DNA of 64,000 bases from Dyadobacter sandarakinus (GTDB taxonomy: Bacteria; Bacteroidota; Bacteroidia; Cytophagales; Spirosomataceae). Shown piece by piece: positions 28,282 through 37,070 of this stretch. A program made the translations under genes and the position numbers. The notes under the pieces were generated by a model. It saw nothing but the letters and a program-made list of their open reading frames with translations, was not told where the DNA came from and ran no database searches. Position 1 is the stretch's first letter. Each line of letters opens with the position of its first letter. The stretch is from positions 3,846,001 to 3,910,000 of the forward strand of contig NZ_CP056775.1 in assembly GCF_016894445.1 (NCBI RefSeq), read 5' to 3'.

Positions 28282-29631
28282 ATGTTGCGTAAAAGCCTCC
28301 TTCTATTTATACCGGCCGTCTGGCTCGGGTTCTCCTGCGACAGTAAAAAGCAGGAGCCCGGGCCGGTAAGGCCGGTTACTTTAATTGACTCAACCGATAA
28401 GTTCCCGCGCATATCAGATGATGCTTTGCTCACGCTTGTCCAGCAGCAGACCTTCAAGTACTTCTGGGACTTTGCACATCCCATAAGCGGGCTGGCCAGA
28501 GAGCGCAATACCTCAGGTGACATTGTAACTTCAGGGGGCAGCGGATTTGGTATCATGACCATCCCGGTGGGGATTGAACGCAAGTTTATCACCCGGGAGC
28601 AAGGCCTGGCCAGAATGCAGCAGATCGTTGATTTTTTGAAAACAAAAACGACAACCTACCACGGCGCTTTTCCACACTGGATCAACGGGGCTACCGGGGC
28701 TACGGTACCTTTCAGTGACAAGGACAACGGAGCCGATCTGGTCGAAACCTCGTACCTGATCCAGGGCCTGCTCACGGCGCGGCAGTACTTCAATGCAAAC
28801 AATGCCGCAGAAAATACCTTGCGCGCAGATATCCAGACGATCTGGCAGAACGTGGAATGGGACTGGTTTACGCAGGGAAACCAAAATGTACTTTACTGGC
28901 ATTGGAGCCCAGCCTTTGGGTGGGCGATGAACCTGCCAGTTCGTGGATGGAATGAGTGCCTGATCACCTACGTACTGGCGGCATCTTCACCGACACACGC
29001 CATTTCAAAGGCAGTTTATGAAAATGGCTGGACCCAAAACGGTGGCTTTGTGAATGGGCAGGCTTACCAGGGCGTGACGCTACCGCTGGGTGAAGCTTCC
29101 GGTGGTCCCCTCTTCTTTGCGCATTATTCATTTCTCGGCATTGATCCGACCGGGCTGACGGATCGTTTTACCAATTATTTTACCCAAAACAAAAACCACA
29201 CGCTGATCAACTATAACTATTGTGTGGCCAATCCCCTGGTACATGCCGGTTACAGCGACCAATGCTGGGGACTCACAGCAAGTGATATTCCGGATGGCTA
29301 TACCGCTAGTTCGCCAACCAACGACAAAGGTGTAATTGCACCTACCGCCGCGGTATCATCGATTCCATATACCCCCGTCGAGTCGATGAAGGCGCTGAAG
29401 TTCTTTTATTATAAGCTTGGCGATAAACTTTGGGGAGAGTACGGCTTCCGGGATGCATTTTCCATTGAGCAGCGCTGGTATGCCAGCTCCTACCTGGCTA
29501 TTGATCAGGGACCGATGGTGATTATGATTGAAAATTACCGCACAAGCCTTCTCTGGAAACTGTTTATGAGCTCGCCTGAGGTCAAAACGGGTATGAAGAA
29601 ACTTGGATTTACGAGTCCAAAACTCAATTAG
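28282..29631 (+). CDS. GH144-like glucanase (glucoamylase-family domain), lipoprotein
   Basis: A 449-residue predicted endo-beta-1,2-glucanase-type enzyme. An N-terminal lipoprotein signal ends at C19 (PAVWLGFSCDS), placing it in the outer or inner membrane. The rest is the (alpha/alpha)6 'glucoamylase-like' domain: LVQQQTFKYFWDFAHPISGLARERN, GAFPHWINGATGATVPFSDKDNGADLVETSYLIQGLL, VLYWHWSPAFGWAMNL, GWNECLITYVLAASS, LTASDIPDG and YLAIDQGPMVIMIENYRTSLLWKLFM. GH144 was founded on a Chitinophaga endo-beta-1,2-glucanase; family assignment here is by motif recall, not search. The adjacent paralogue shares nearly every motif. Confidence 0.82.
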   Translation: MLRKSLLLFIPAVWLGFSCDSKKQEPGPVRPVTLIDSTDKFPRISDDALLTLVQQQTFKYFWDFAHPISGLARERNTSGDIVTSGGSGFGIMTIPVGIERKFITREQGLARMQQIVDFLKTKTTTYHGAFPHWINGATGATVPFSDKDNGADLVETSYLIQGLLTARQYFNANNAAENTLRADIQTIWQNVEWDWFTQGNQNVLYWHWSPAFGWAMNLPVRGWNECLITYVLAASSPTHAISKAVYENGWTQNGGFVNGQAYQGVTLPLGEASGGPLFFAHYSFLGIDPTGLTDRFTNYFTQNKNHTLINYNYCVANPLVHAGYSDQCWGLTASDIPDGYTASSPTNDKGVIAPTAAVSSIPYTPVESMKALKFFYYKLGDKLWGEYGFRDAFSIEQRWYASSYLAIDQGPMVIMIENYRTSLLWKLFMSSPEVKTGMKKLGFTSPKLN

Positions 29632-29670
29632 ATTCCAACAAGCATTACGCTGAAATCTTATCACAACGTC

Positions 29671-31047
29671 ATGAAATATTCCTGCTATTACATCATAATG
29701 GCCTTTCTGATGCTTTGCAGCGCGGAAAGCAATGCACAGAAAAAGAAGGCTGCTGCTGTTAAACCCGCAGCATTCAACCCGGCAAGCCGGCCCAAAAATT
29801 TATCCGATACAGCCCTGCTTGAACTGGTACAGAAGCAGACTTTCCGCTACTTCTGGGAGTTTGGACATCCGGTGAGCGGTATGTCGCGCGAGCGCAGCAA
29901 CATTGCATTCGATTATGGCGACGAGGTAGTTACTACGGGAGGTACCGGATTTGGTGTGATGGCCATGATCGTAGCGGCAGATCGGCAGTGGCAGCCCCGT
30001 GACTCGGTAGCCACGCGCCTGCTTAAAATGGTTAAGTTCCTGTCCAAGGCAGATCATTATCATGGTATTTTCCCGCACTGGCTCAATGGCGCAACAGGCC
30101 GGACAGTACCCTTCGGCCGCAAGGACGACGGCGGCGACCTGGTCGAAAGTTCATTCCTGTTTTCGGGTCTGCTCGCTGCACGCCAGTATTTTGACAAGGA
30201 CAATAACCTGGAACGTGAGCTGCGGAACCGCATCCAGTGGCTGTGGAATGAGGCTGAATGGGATTGGTACACGCGCGGCAACCCCAATCAGCTTTACTGG
30301 CACTGGAGTCCGAACCATGGCTGGGCAATGAACTTTGAGCTGCGCGGCTATAACGAAACACTCATTACGTATGTGCTCGCCGCATCGTCGCCGCGCTATC
30401 CGGTTTCACCTCAGGTTTATCATAAATGCTGGGCGCAGAGTGACCATTTCAAAAATGGGAAAGAGTTTTACGGTGTGCGCCTTCCACTGGGATTTGACTA
30501 TGGAGGACCGCTGTTTTTCACACACTACTCGTTTGTAGGACTGGACCCGCGCAACCTGAAAGACCAGTATGCCAACTACTGGGAACAGAATGTGAACCAT
30601 ACACTGATCAATTATAAACACTGCGTGGCGAATCCCGGCAAGTTCAAAGGATATGGCGAAAACAGCTGGGGACTTACTGCCAGTGATACTTACGACGGTT
30701 ACAATGCACATTCCCCTTCCAATGATTTCGGTACGATCACCCCTACTGCGGCATTATCGTCCTTCCCGTACACACCGGCCCAATCCATGAAGGCGCTGAG
30801 GCATTTTTATGATGACCTTGGAGACAAAATATGGAGCGAGTACGGCTTCACCGATGCATTCAATGAATCGCAGAACTGGTACGCTACGTCCCACCTGGCC
30901 ATTGATCAGGGACCGATTATCGTGATGATCGAAAATTACAGGACTGGATTGCTCTGGAAGCTTTTTATGAAAGATCCTGATATTCAGGCAGGATTGAAAA
31001 AGCTTGGGTTTGAAAGCCCGGCGCTGCAGGCCTCCGCAGGACAATAA
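29671..31047 (+). CDS. GH144-like glucanase, second copy, secreted
   Basis: A 458-residue paralogue of the preceding enzyme. The same motifs recur: LVQKQTFRYFWEFGHPVSGMSRERS, GIFPHWLNGATGRTVPFGRKDDGGDLVESSFLFSGLL, LYWHWSPNHGWAMNFELRGYNETLITYVLAASSP and LAIDQGPIIVMIENYRTGLLWKLFM. Unlike its neighbour it has a plain signal peptide (IIMAFLMLCSAESNAQ) without a lipobox Cys, so it is probably periplasmic. One enzyme may cut glycan near the surface and the other process imported oligosaccharides; this is inference. It is the last gene of the operon, followed by a strong terminator. Confidence 0.82.
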   Translation: MKYSCYYIIMAFLMLCSAESNAQKKKAAAVKPAAFNPASRPKNLSDTALLELVQKQTFRYFWEFGHPVSGMSRERSNIAFDYGDEVVTTGGTGFGVMAMIVAADRQWQPRDSVATRLLKMVKFLSKADHYHGIFPHWLNGATGRTVPFGRKDDGGDLVESSFLFSGLLAARQYFDKDNNLERELRNRIQWLWNEAEWDWYTRGNPNQLYWHWSPNHGWAMNFELRGYNETLITYVLAASSPRYPVSPQVYHKCWAQSDHFKNGKEFYGVRLPLGFDYGGPLFFTHYSFVGLDPRNLKDQYANYWEQNVNHTLINYKHCVANPGKFKGYGENSWGLTASDTYDGYNAHSPSNDFGTITPTAALSSFPYTPAQSMKALRHFYDDLGDKIWSEYGFTDAFNESQNWYATSHLAIDQGPIIVMIENYRTGLLWKLFMKDPDIQAGLKKLGFESPALQASAGQ

Positions 31048-31051
31048 GTTT

Positions 31052-31106
31052 AAAAACAGAAAAGACCGGCCAGTACACTGCACTGCGCCGGTCTTTTCTG
31101 TTTTTT
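31052..31106 (+). terminator. Strong terminator at the end of the PUL operon
   Basis: About 19-bp stem, AAAAACAGAAAAGACCGGC pairing with the matching strand at 31087-31105, with a 16-base loop and a trailing T-run. It begins 5 bp after the second GH144 stop and isolates the Kelch gene. Confidence 0.92.
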
Positions 31107-31173
31107 GAGATATAATTGTATTTTAATGAAGTTTTGAATGCATTTTGCTGGCAAATCCATTTAACACAGAATC

Positions 31174-32154
31174 ATGAAGGTACTTTACAAAAAAAGTGCA
31201 TTGCTGCTGATTTTCAGTGCATTATCGCTCGCTGCACCTGCACAGATATGGACAGTTTCGGAGCCGGAAAATAACCCCGGAAAGCGGCATGAAAACGCCA
31301 TGGCAACTGCCAACGGTAAGCTTTACCTTCTGGGTGGCCGGGGTGTAAAGCCGGTGGATGAGTATGATTTCAAAAAAGACGCCTGGAAGTCGCTGGCAGA
31401 AACCCCGCTGGAAATGAGCCACTTTCAGGCGGTTACTTACAAAAACGAAATTTACGTACTGGGTGCATTTACAGGCGGATACCCGCACGAGACGCCAATC
31501 CCCGACATTTACATTTTCAATCCGGTAAAAAATGAGTGGCGGAAAGGAGCTTCCATTCCTGAAAACCGGCGCCGGGGAGCTGCGGGTGCATTTGTAATGA
31601 ATGATAAAATATACCTTGTATGCGGCATTCAGGATGGACACTGGGATGGGCAGGTTACCTGGTTTGATGAGTATGATCCCATAAAAAATACCTGGAAAAC
31701 GCTTGCCGATGCACCTCGTCCCCGCGACCATGTGCAGGTAGCCGTACTTCATAATAAGCTGTATGTTGCCGGCGGAAGACTTTCCACAGCCCGTATTAAC
31801 CAGGTACTTAATACGGTGATCAGGGAAGTGGATGTGTACGATTTCAAGTCAGGTACATGGTCGACAATGGACGAATCCAACAATCTTCCTACGCTCAGGG
31901 CCGGTAATACTACGGTGGTTTACGACAATAAAGTGCTCATTATAGGCGGTGAAAGCGACGCACACGTGGAAGCGCACAACGAAGTTGAAGCTTTTAACCC
32001 CCAAACAAACAAATGGGAAAAGCTGCCCTCACTGCATCAGGGCAGGCACGGTACACAGGCGGTTTCGCTCAATAAGAAAGTGTACATCGCGGCCGGCTCG
32101 GCCAACCGGGGCGGTGGTCCCGAACTGAATGACTTGGAAATCCTTGATAAATAA
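31174..32154 (+). CDS. Secreted Kelch-repeat beta-propeller protein
   Basis: A 326-residue exported protein. After a signal peptide (LLLIFSALSLAAPAQ) come about six Kelch blades, each with the double-Gly and conserved aromatic pattern: ANGKLYLLGGRGVKPVDEYD, KNEIYVLGAFTGGYPHE, NDKIYLVCGIQDGHWDG, HNKLYVAGGRLSTARIN, DNKVLIIGGESDAHVEAHN and NKKVYIAAGSANRGG. Such propellers bind partners or glycans; no catalytic residues can be named. The M1 peptidase gene begins 1 bp after its stop, so the two are co-expressed. Confidence 0.88.
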   Translation: MKVLYKKSALLLIFSALSLAAPAQIWTVSEPENNPGKRHENAMATANGKLYLLGGRGVKPVDEYDFKKDAWKSLAETPLEMSHFQAVTYKNEIYVLGAFTGGYPHETPIPDIYIFNPVKNEWRKGASIPENRRRGAAGAFVMNDKIYLVCGIQDGHWDGQVTWFDEYDPIKNTWKTLADAPRPRDHVQVAVLHNKLYVAGGRLSTARINQVLNTVIREVDVYDFKSGTWSTMDESNNLPTLRAGNTTVVYDNKVLIIGGESDAHVEAHNEVEAFNPQTNKWEKLPSLHQGRHGTQAVSLNKKVYIAAGSANRGGGPELNDLEILDK

Positions 32155-32155
32155 A

Positions 32156-33799
32156 ATGAGAAGTTACCTGGTGTGCCTGTGCCTGCTGGCGGCAGCAATG
32201 CCTGCCCTGGCACAAAAAGAAGAGAAGATCACTCGTGCCGATACGCTGCGCGGGTCCATTACCCCGGAGCGGAAATGGTGGGACCTCACCTACTATCATC
32301 TTCGTGTGAAGCCGGAGGCCAGCGATAGTTCACTCAGCGGGAGTACGCTCATCGGGTACAAGGTTCTGGAACCGGCCCAGCGTATGCAGGTGGACTTACA
32401 GGAGCCGCTCAACATAGAGAAAGTAGTGCAGGATGGCTCCGAGCTCACGTTTACGCGGGATGGTAATGCTTTTTTCATCAACCTGACTAAGAAACAGGAG
32501 CCTGGCCAGAGCGGGCAGATAGAGGTATTTTATTCCGGCAAACCGCGACTGGCTAAAAATCCTCCCTGGGACGGCGGTGTTCAATGGGTACCGGACGGAC
32601 AAGGTCATACGATCATTGCTACTTCCTGCCAGGGACTTGGAGCCAGCGCGTGGTGGCCCTGCAAAGACCATATGTATGACGAGCCGGACAGTATGCTGAT
32701 CAGCATTACCGTGCCGAAGGATCTGATGGACGTTTCCAATGGTCAGCTCCGGTCCGTGGAAGAGCATGCCGACGGGACGCATACCTTCAACTGGGCAGTC
32801 AGGAACCCGATCAACAACTACGGTGTCAACATGAATGTTGCCAACTACGTGAGCTGGAAAGAGGTGTACAAAGGTGAAAAAGGTGACTTGCCGGTGGCTT
32901 ACTATGTGTTGCCGCAAAACCTGGAAAAAGCAAAGCAACAGTTTAAGCAGGCCCCCCAAATGCTGAAAGCTTTTGAGCATTGGTTTGGGCCGTATCCCTT
33001 TTATGAAGACGGGTACAAGCTGGTTGAAGTGCCTTACCTGGGCATGGAGCACCAGAGTTCGGTAACTTATGGCAATCACTACAAGCAGGGATACCTGGGC
33101 CGCGACCTTTCCAATACAGGCTGGGGATTAAAATGGGATTTTATCATTATCCATGAAAGCGGGCACGAGTGGTTTGCCAACAACATTACCTACAAGGATG
33201 CAGCAGACATGTGGATTCACGAAAGTTTTACCAACTACTCTGAGAATCTTTTTACCGAATATTACTTTGGTAAACAAGCGGGCTCAGACTACGTGATCGG
33301 CACCCGTGCATTGATTGAAAACAAATTGCCCATCATAGGGACTTACGGGGTAAACCGCTCGGGATCCAAAGACATGTATTACAAAGGCGGTAATATGCTG
33401 CATACCATTCGTCAAATCGTGAATGATGATGAAAAATGGCGGCAAATCCTTCGCGGACTAAATGAAACCTTCTATCACCAGACGGTAGAAGCAGCTCAGA
33501 TCGAGCAGTACATCAGTGAAAAATCAGGAAAAGATCTTTCCGGATTTTTCAATCAGTATCTCAGAGATACACGCATTCCCGAGCTTGAATATGCATTCGG
33601 AAGCAAAGGCCTGCAATATCGCTGGACCAACACGGTCGATGGTTTTGATATGCCGGTAAGAGTGATGATCAGCGGTAAGGAGCAGGTTATTTCGCCTACC
33701 GGCAAGTGGCAGGCTTTGAAAACAAAAGGAGCAAAAACGCTCACAGTGGATCGTAACTACTATGTAACTGCCAAGGAAAGCAAGCAGGCACCGCTATAA
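32156..33799 (+). CDS. M1 family (gluzincin) metallopeptidase, secreted
   Basis: A 547-residue zinc aminopeptidase-type enzyme with a signal peptide (MRSYLVCLCLLAAAMPALAQ). The zinc site is intact: H333, H337 and, 19 residues further, E356 (HESGHEWF ... DMWIHESFTNY). The substrate-binding exopeptidase loop usually written GAMEN is GMEHQ here (YLGMEHQSSVTYGN), a common bacterial variant. Domain 1 is the beta-sandwich (DLTYYHLRVKPEASDSSL). I chose the ATG at 32156 over 32129 because it follows the Kelch stop directly and starts the signal peptide. The 3' end overlaps the convergent thiamine pyrophosphokinase gene by 6 bp. Confidence 0.92.
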   Translation: MRSYLVCLCLLAAAMPALAQKEEKITRADTLRGSITPERKWWDLTYYHLRVKPEASDSSLSGSTLIGYKVLEPAQRMQVDLQEPLNIEKVVQDGSELTFTRDGNAFFINLTKKQEPGQSGQIEVFYSGKPRLAKNPPWDGGVQWVPDGQGHTIIATSCQGLGASAWWPCKDHMYDEPDSMLISITVPKDLMDVSNGQLRSVEEHADGTHTFNWAVRNPINNYGVNMNVANYVSWKEVYKGEKGDLPVAYYVLPQNLEKAKQQFKQAPQMLKAFEHWFGPYPFYEDGYKLVEVPYLGMEHQSSVTYGNHYKQGYLGRDLSNTGWGLKWDFIIIHESGHEWFANNITYKDAADMWIHESFTNYSENLFTEYYFGKQAGSDYVIGTRALIENKLPIIGTYGVNRSGSKDMYYKGGNMLHTIRQIVNDDEKWRQILRGLNETFYHQTVEAAQIEQYISEKSGKDLSGFFNQYLRDTRIPELEYAFGSKGLQYRWTNTVDGFDMPVRVMISGKEQVISPTGKWQALKTKGAKTLTVDRNYYVTAKESKQAPL

Positions 33800-34459
33800 A
33801 TCCCAGCATTCCATAATCAGCATATCCCCTTTTTCCGCTGAAATCTTCACCATACCGTCGGTAGCCGCTTCATTGCTGTTGCCTGAGCGGTAGCCCATGA
33901 TCAATGCTTCATGGTGCAGGTTGTATTTGAGGCCGGTCGTTACAATTCCTTCCACAGTTCCTACGGGAATGAGCGAAACGGGCGTACCGGCCGTATACCA
34001 CTTCTCAAATGTACCGGACAGCGGGAAAATTTTGGAATAATCATCAAACATCACCAGCCTGATGCGGTCCTTATAGCGTACCAGGTTGGTCATATTGGTA
34101 ATCGCATGATCAGCCCGCCGGCCGGTAGACCATACAATATTCGCAGCCGGAAATCCGCGGTCAATCAGAAATTGGATGGCTTTTTCAAGATCGGTGTAGT
34201 CGGGATCGGGCGTATGGACGATTTCCAGCGGATGCTGCTTTTGCCTGATATCGTCAAAGTCATGACTGTTATCAAAGTCGCCCATCCAGACGTCAATTTT
34301 GATCCCAAGTTCGAGCACCCGGTATATCGCCTGGTCGAGCACGACAATAAACGGGCTCCATTCGAGCAGCTGGCCGAGCAGTTCCTCGCTGCACGACGCA
34401 CCATTGGCGATGATCAGCGCCGGTTCCTGTTTTTCTTTTACAATATGATGAGAAGACAT
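33794..34459 (-). CDS. Thiamine pyrophosphokinase
   Basis: It transfers pyrophosphate from ATP to thiamine to form thiamine pyrophosphate. The 221-residue protein shows the catalytic-domain pattern: LIIANGASCSEELLGQLLEW, VWMGDFDNSHDFD (the GDxDS-type substrate motif), TPDPDYTDLEKAIQFLIDRG (the D-x-TDLEKA motif) and STGRRADHAITNM (the G-R-xDH motif). The C-terminal thiamine-binding beta domain follows (VSLIPVGTVEGIVTTGLKYNL, GYRSGNSNEAATDG). No TPP riboswitch is visible upstream. It follows mazG by 6 bp. Confidence 0.93.
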   Translation of the reverse strand: MSSHHIVKEKQEPALIIANGASCSEELLGQLLEWSPFIVVLDQAIYRVLELGIKIDVWMGDFDNSHDFDDIRQKQHPLEIVHTPDPDYTDLEKAIQFLIDRGFPAANIVWSTGRRADHAITNMTNLVRYKDRIRLVMFDDYSKIFPLSGTFEKWYTAGTPVSLIPVGTVEGIVTTGLKYNLHHEALIMGYRSGNSNEAATDGMVKISAEKGDMLIMECWDL

Positions 34460-34465
34460 GCGCAG

Positions 34466-35299
34466 CTACTGATTACCCGGAAGTACCTTGGCCTGGTTCC
34501 AGTATTCATCCATCTCGGCCAGGGTCATTTCGGACAATGATTTCCCATCGGCTTTCGAGGCTTCTTCCAGGTATTGAAAACGTTTTATAAACTTCTTATT
34601 AGTCCTTTCCAGCGCAGTTTCAGGGTTGATATCTACAAATCTGGCATAATTCACCAATGAAAACAGCAGATCTCCAAACTCTCCCTCAGCCCCTGCCTGA
34701 TCGGTGGCCTGGCCATTTTCGATATTGAAATGCTCCTTAAACTCCTGCATCTCTTCCTCTACCTTTTCCCAAACCTGCTGTTTTTCGTCCCAGTCAAATC
34801 CTGCGCCGCGGGCTTTTTCCTGAATGCGCATGGCCTTCACTAATGCAGGAAGCGAGCCCGGCACACCCGACAACACCGATTTGTTTCCCTCTTTTAGTTT
34901 GAGCTTTTCCCAGTTTTGCTTCACAGCATTTTCATCCTCGGCCACAGCATCTCCGTAAATATGCGGGTGGCGGGATATCAGCTTTTCACAAATTCCATTC
35001 AGTACGTCTTTGATATCAAACCGGGTTTCATCCGTGCTTTCGGAGCCGATTTTGGCATAAAAAACAATGTGCAGCAGAAGATCGCCCAGTTCTTTACGGA
35101 TTTCGCCTTTATTATTTTCAAGAATGGAATCGGAGAGCTCGTAGGTTTCCTCAATGGTCAGGTGCCGCAGGCTTTCAAGCGTTTGCTTGCGGTCCCAGGG
35201 GCATTGTTCACGAAGCTCATCCATAATTGTCAGAAGCCTGTCGAATGCCATGAGCTGCTCCTGCCTGCTCCCGGTTAGTTTGCTGAATTCTTTTTCCAT
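34466..35299 (-). CDS. mazG: Nucleoside triphosphate pyrophosphohydrolase MazG
   Basis: MazG hydrolyses NTPs and dNTPs to monophosphates and clears aberrant nucleotides. The 277-residue protein has the duplicated MazG fold: the N-terminal domain with CPWDRKQTLESLRHLTIEETYELSD (the EExxE magnesium site) and ELGDLLLHIVFYAKI, and the C-terminal domain with EVEEEMQEFKEHF-like helices and EGEFGDLLFSLVNYARF. It is the first gene of a two-gene operon with thiamine pyrophosphokinase. Confidence 0.95.
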   Translation of the reverse strand: MEKEFSKLTGSRQEQLMAFDRLLTIMDELREQCPWDRKQTLESLRHLTIEETYELSDSILENNKGEIRKELGDLLLHIVFYAKIGSESTDETRFDIKDVLNGICEKLISRHPHIYGDAVAEDENAVKQNWEKLKLKEGNKSVLSGVPGSLPALVKAMRIQEKARGAGFDWDEKQQVWEKVEEEMQEFKEHFNIENGQATDQAGAEGEFGDLLFSLVNYARFVDINPETALERTNKKFIKRFQYLEEASKADGKSLSEMTLAEMDEYWNQAKVLPGNQ

Positions 35300-35304
35300 A
35301 AAAA

Positions 35305-35312
35305 CAAAGGTA
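35305..35312 (-). promoter_or_regulatory. Candidate -7 element immediately upstream of mazG
   Basis: On the minus strand TACCTTTG matches TAnnTTTG exactly and ends only five bases before the ATG. Transcription would begin at or next to the start codon, giving a leaderless mRNA. A TTTC 17 bp upstream is a weak -33. Confidence 0.5.
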
Positions 35313-35459
35313 AGACATCGTCATGCCCTGAAATTAAAAATAGTAATTATCTCAGATATATACATTGTAATCAGGCAATCGTATGGATTTTATTGCTGCG
35401 AATCGGAGGTAATTGTTACCTTTACCGGAGTTTTTGCAAGAGAAAAAGCGTACTCATAT

Positions 35460-36254
35460 ATGAATTTTACGTTATCGCAAGTTCCCGCCCGCACCGCGAA
35501 GCCGAGAGAAAAGGGAGTCACGATGGTAATGGATAAGGGGTTGAGTGTGAGGGAAGTTGAGGATATGTTATCGACGTCTTCCCCATATATCGATATCGTA
35601 AAACTTGGCTGGGCCACCTCCTTCGTCAGCACCAATCTTAACGAAAAGCTTGCGGTTTATAAAAGTGCCAACATTCCTGTCTACTTCGGCGGAACGTTGT
35701 TTGAGGCATTTGTAGTCCGAAATCAATTCGAAGATTACCGCAGGCTGCTCGACAAGTATGACCTCAAATTTGCCGAAGTTTCCGACGGTTCCATTGAAAT
35801 GCCTCAGGATGTAAAATGCGAGTACATTAATGTGCTGTCCAAGCAGGTTACGGTACTTTCCGAGGTGGGTTCCAAAGATGAAAATAAGATTATCCCTCCC
35901 TATAAATGGATTCAGCTGATTAAATCCGAGCTGGAAGCAGGGGCATGGAAAGTTATTGGTGAAGCCCGGGAATCGGGTAATGTAGGCTTGTTCCGGGCCA
36001 GCGGCGAAGTTCGCCAGGGCCTTGTGGAAGAGATACTTACGCAGGTAGCCTTTGAAGATATGATCTGGGAGGCTCCACAAAAGTCACAGCAGGTATTTTT
36101 CGTAAAACTGCTGGGAGCGAATGTCAACCTGGGCAACATTGCACCCGCCGAACTCATCCCGCTTGAGACCATCCGACTCGGGCTGCGCGGAGATACTTTC
36201 AACGACTTCCTGAATACCAAAACCAAGCAAAAATGGAAAATTGATTCCAAATAG
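35460..36254 (+). CDS. comA: Phosphosulfolactate synthase (ComA-like)
   Basis: The family condenses phosphoenolpyruvate and sulfite to phosphosulfolactate, known from coenzyme M synthesis in methanogens. From the ATG at 35460 the protein has 264 residues, the usual length; the frame is open further upstream but that part lacks family character. Hallmarks are KPREKGVTMVMDKGLS, YIDIVKLGWATSF, VYFGGTLFEAFV, FAEVSDGSIEM and VIGEARESGNVGLF. Bacteroidota do not make coenzyme M, so a role in making sulfonates such as cysteate for sulfonolipids is more likely; this is inference. dedA follows after 45 bp. Confidence 0.9.
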   Translation: MNFTLSQVPARTAKPREKGVTMVMDKGLSVREVEDMLSTSSPYIDIVKLGWATSFVSTNLNEKLAVYKSANIPVYFGGTLFEAFVVRNQFEDYRRLLDKYDLKFAEVSDGSIEMPQDVKCEYINVLSKQVTVLSEVGSKDENKIIPPYKWIQLIKSELEAGAWKVIGEARESGNVGLFRASGEVRQGLVEEILTQVAFEDMIWEAPQKSQQVFFVKLLGANVNLGNIAPAELIPLETIRLGLRGDTFNDFLNTKTKQKWKIDSK

Positions 36255-36299
36255 GCTGGTTTAGCGCATACCATTTCACACGTATTTACCCGATTAGCT

Positions 36300-36953
36300 A
36301 TGGAACTCCTTACTCAGTTCATTGACTTCTTCCTGCATTTGGACAAGCATTTGTTCAACATCGTGGAGGAGTATGGTACACTCACCTACATCATTCTTTT
36401 CCTGATTGTTTTTACGGAAACCGGGTTGGTGATCATGCCGCTGCTCCCGGGCGACTCACTGCTTTTTGCCGCGGGTGCCATTGCTGCCAATGAAAGTGCA
36501 GGCCTGAATGTTTGGCTGATCATTATCACACTGATTGTTGCCGCATTGCTGGGCGACAACCTAAATTATTTTATCGGTAAAAAATTTGGCGGTGAAATCA
36601 AGCGACGCGAGCGGATACTCTTCCTGAAACGTGAGTATCTTGAAAAAACCGAAGCATTTTATGAAAAGCATGGTGGCAGCACCGTAATCATGGCGCGCTT
36701 TATCCCTATCGTACGTACCGTGGCACCGTTCGTAGCCGGTGCAGGAAGTATGAACTACTCCAAATACATCATTTACTGTATAGTCGGGGCGATCTTGTGG
36801 GTGCCTACGCTTACTTTACTTGGATACTTCTTTGGGAATATGGATATCGTGAAGAAAAACTTCGAACTCGTGATTTTCGGAATTATCGGATTTTCTATCC
36901 TCCCGATGATTTTTGGCTATCTGAGAAGCAGGTTCGCGAAAGCGGCAGTTTAG
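36300..36953 (+). CDS. DedA family membrane protein
   Basis: A 217-residue inner-membrane protein of the DedA/VTT (SNARE-associated) family, implicated in flipping of lipid carriers and envelope homeostasis. Family motifs are intact: FTETGLVIMPLLPGDSLLFAAGAIAA (E and PGD), LLGDNLNYFIGKKFG, and MARFIPIVRTVAPFVAGAGSMNY (the R-x(6)-R-x-x-P-x-x-AG helix). There are about five hydrophobic segments. It is likely co-transcribed with comA and is followed by a strong terminator. Confidence 0.93.
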   Translation: MELLTQFIDFFLHLDKHLFNIVEEYGTLTYIILFLIVFTETGLVIMPLLPGDSLLFAAGAIAANESAGLNVWLIIITLIVAALLGDNLNYFIGKKFGGEIKRRERILFLKREYLEKTEAFYEKHGGSTVIMARFIPIVRTVAPFVAGAGSMNYSKYIIYCIVGAILWVPTLTLLGYFFGNMDIVKKNFELVIFGIIGFSILPMIFGYLRSRFAKAAV

Positions 36954-37012
36954 CTGGGCGATCGACTTTCGGCGATCGGCTCTCGGCGGACTTCCATTGA
37001 ATACAATATCAT

Positions 37013-37045
37013 AAAAAATGCCTCACATTCCTGTGAGGCATTTTT
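37013..37045. terminator. Bidirectional terminator after dedA
   Basis: AAAAAATGCCTCAC pairs with GTGAGGCATTTTT around a 6-base loop. It can serve dedA (plus) and the convergent guaB gene (minus). Confidence 0.9.
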
Positions 37046-37070
37046 CGTATAACTTGACTTTCCATTTTTT

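Noticed and set aside
33920..34459. TPP riboswitch linked to thiamine pyrophosphokinase
   Set aside because: The gene starts 6 bp after mazG, leaving no leader that could hold a riboswitch.
35154..35459. Upstream extension of the ComA-like frame
   Set aside because: It overlaps mazG on the other strand and its residues (Cys/Ser/Arg-rich) do not resemble the family; the ATG at 35460 fits.
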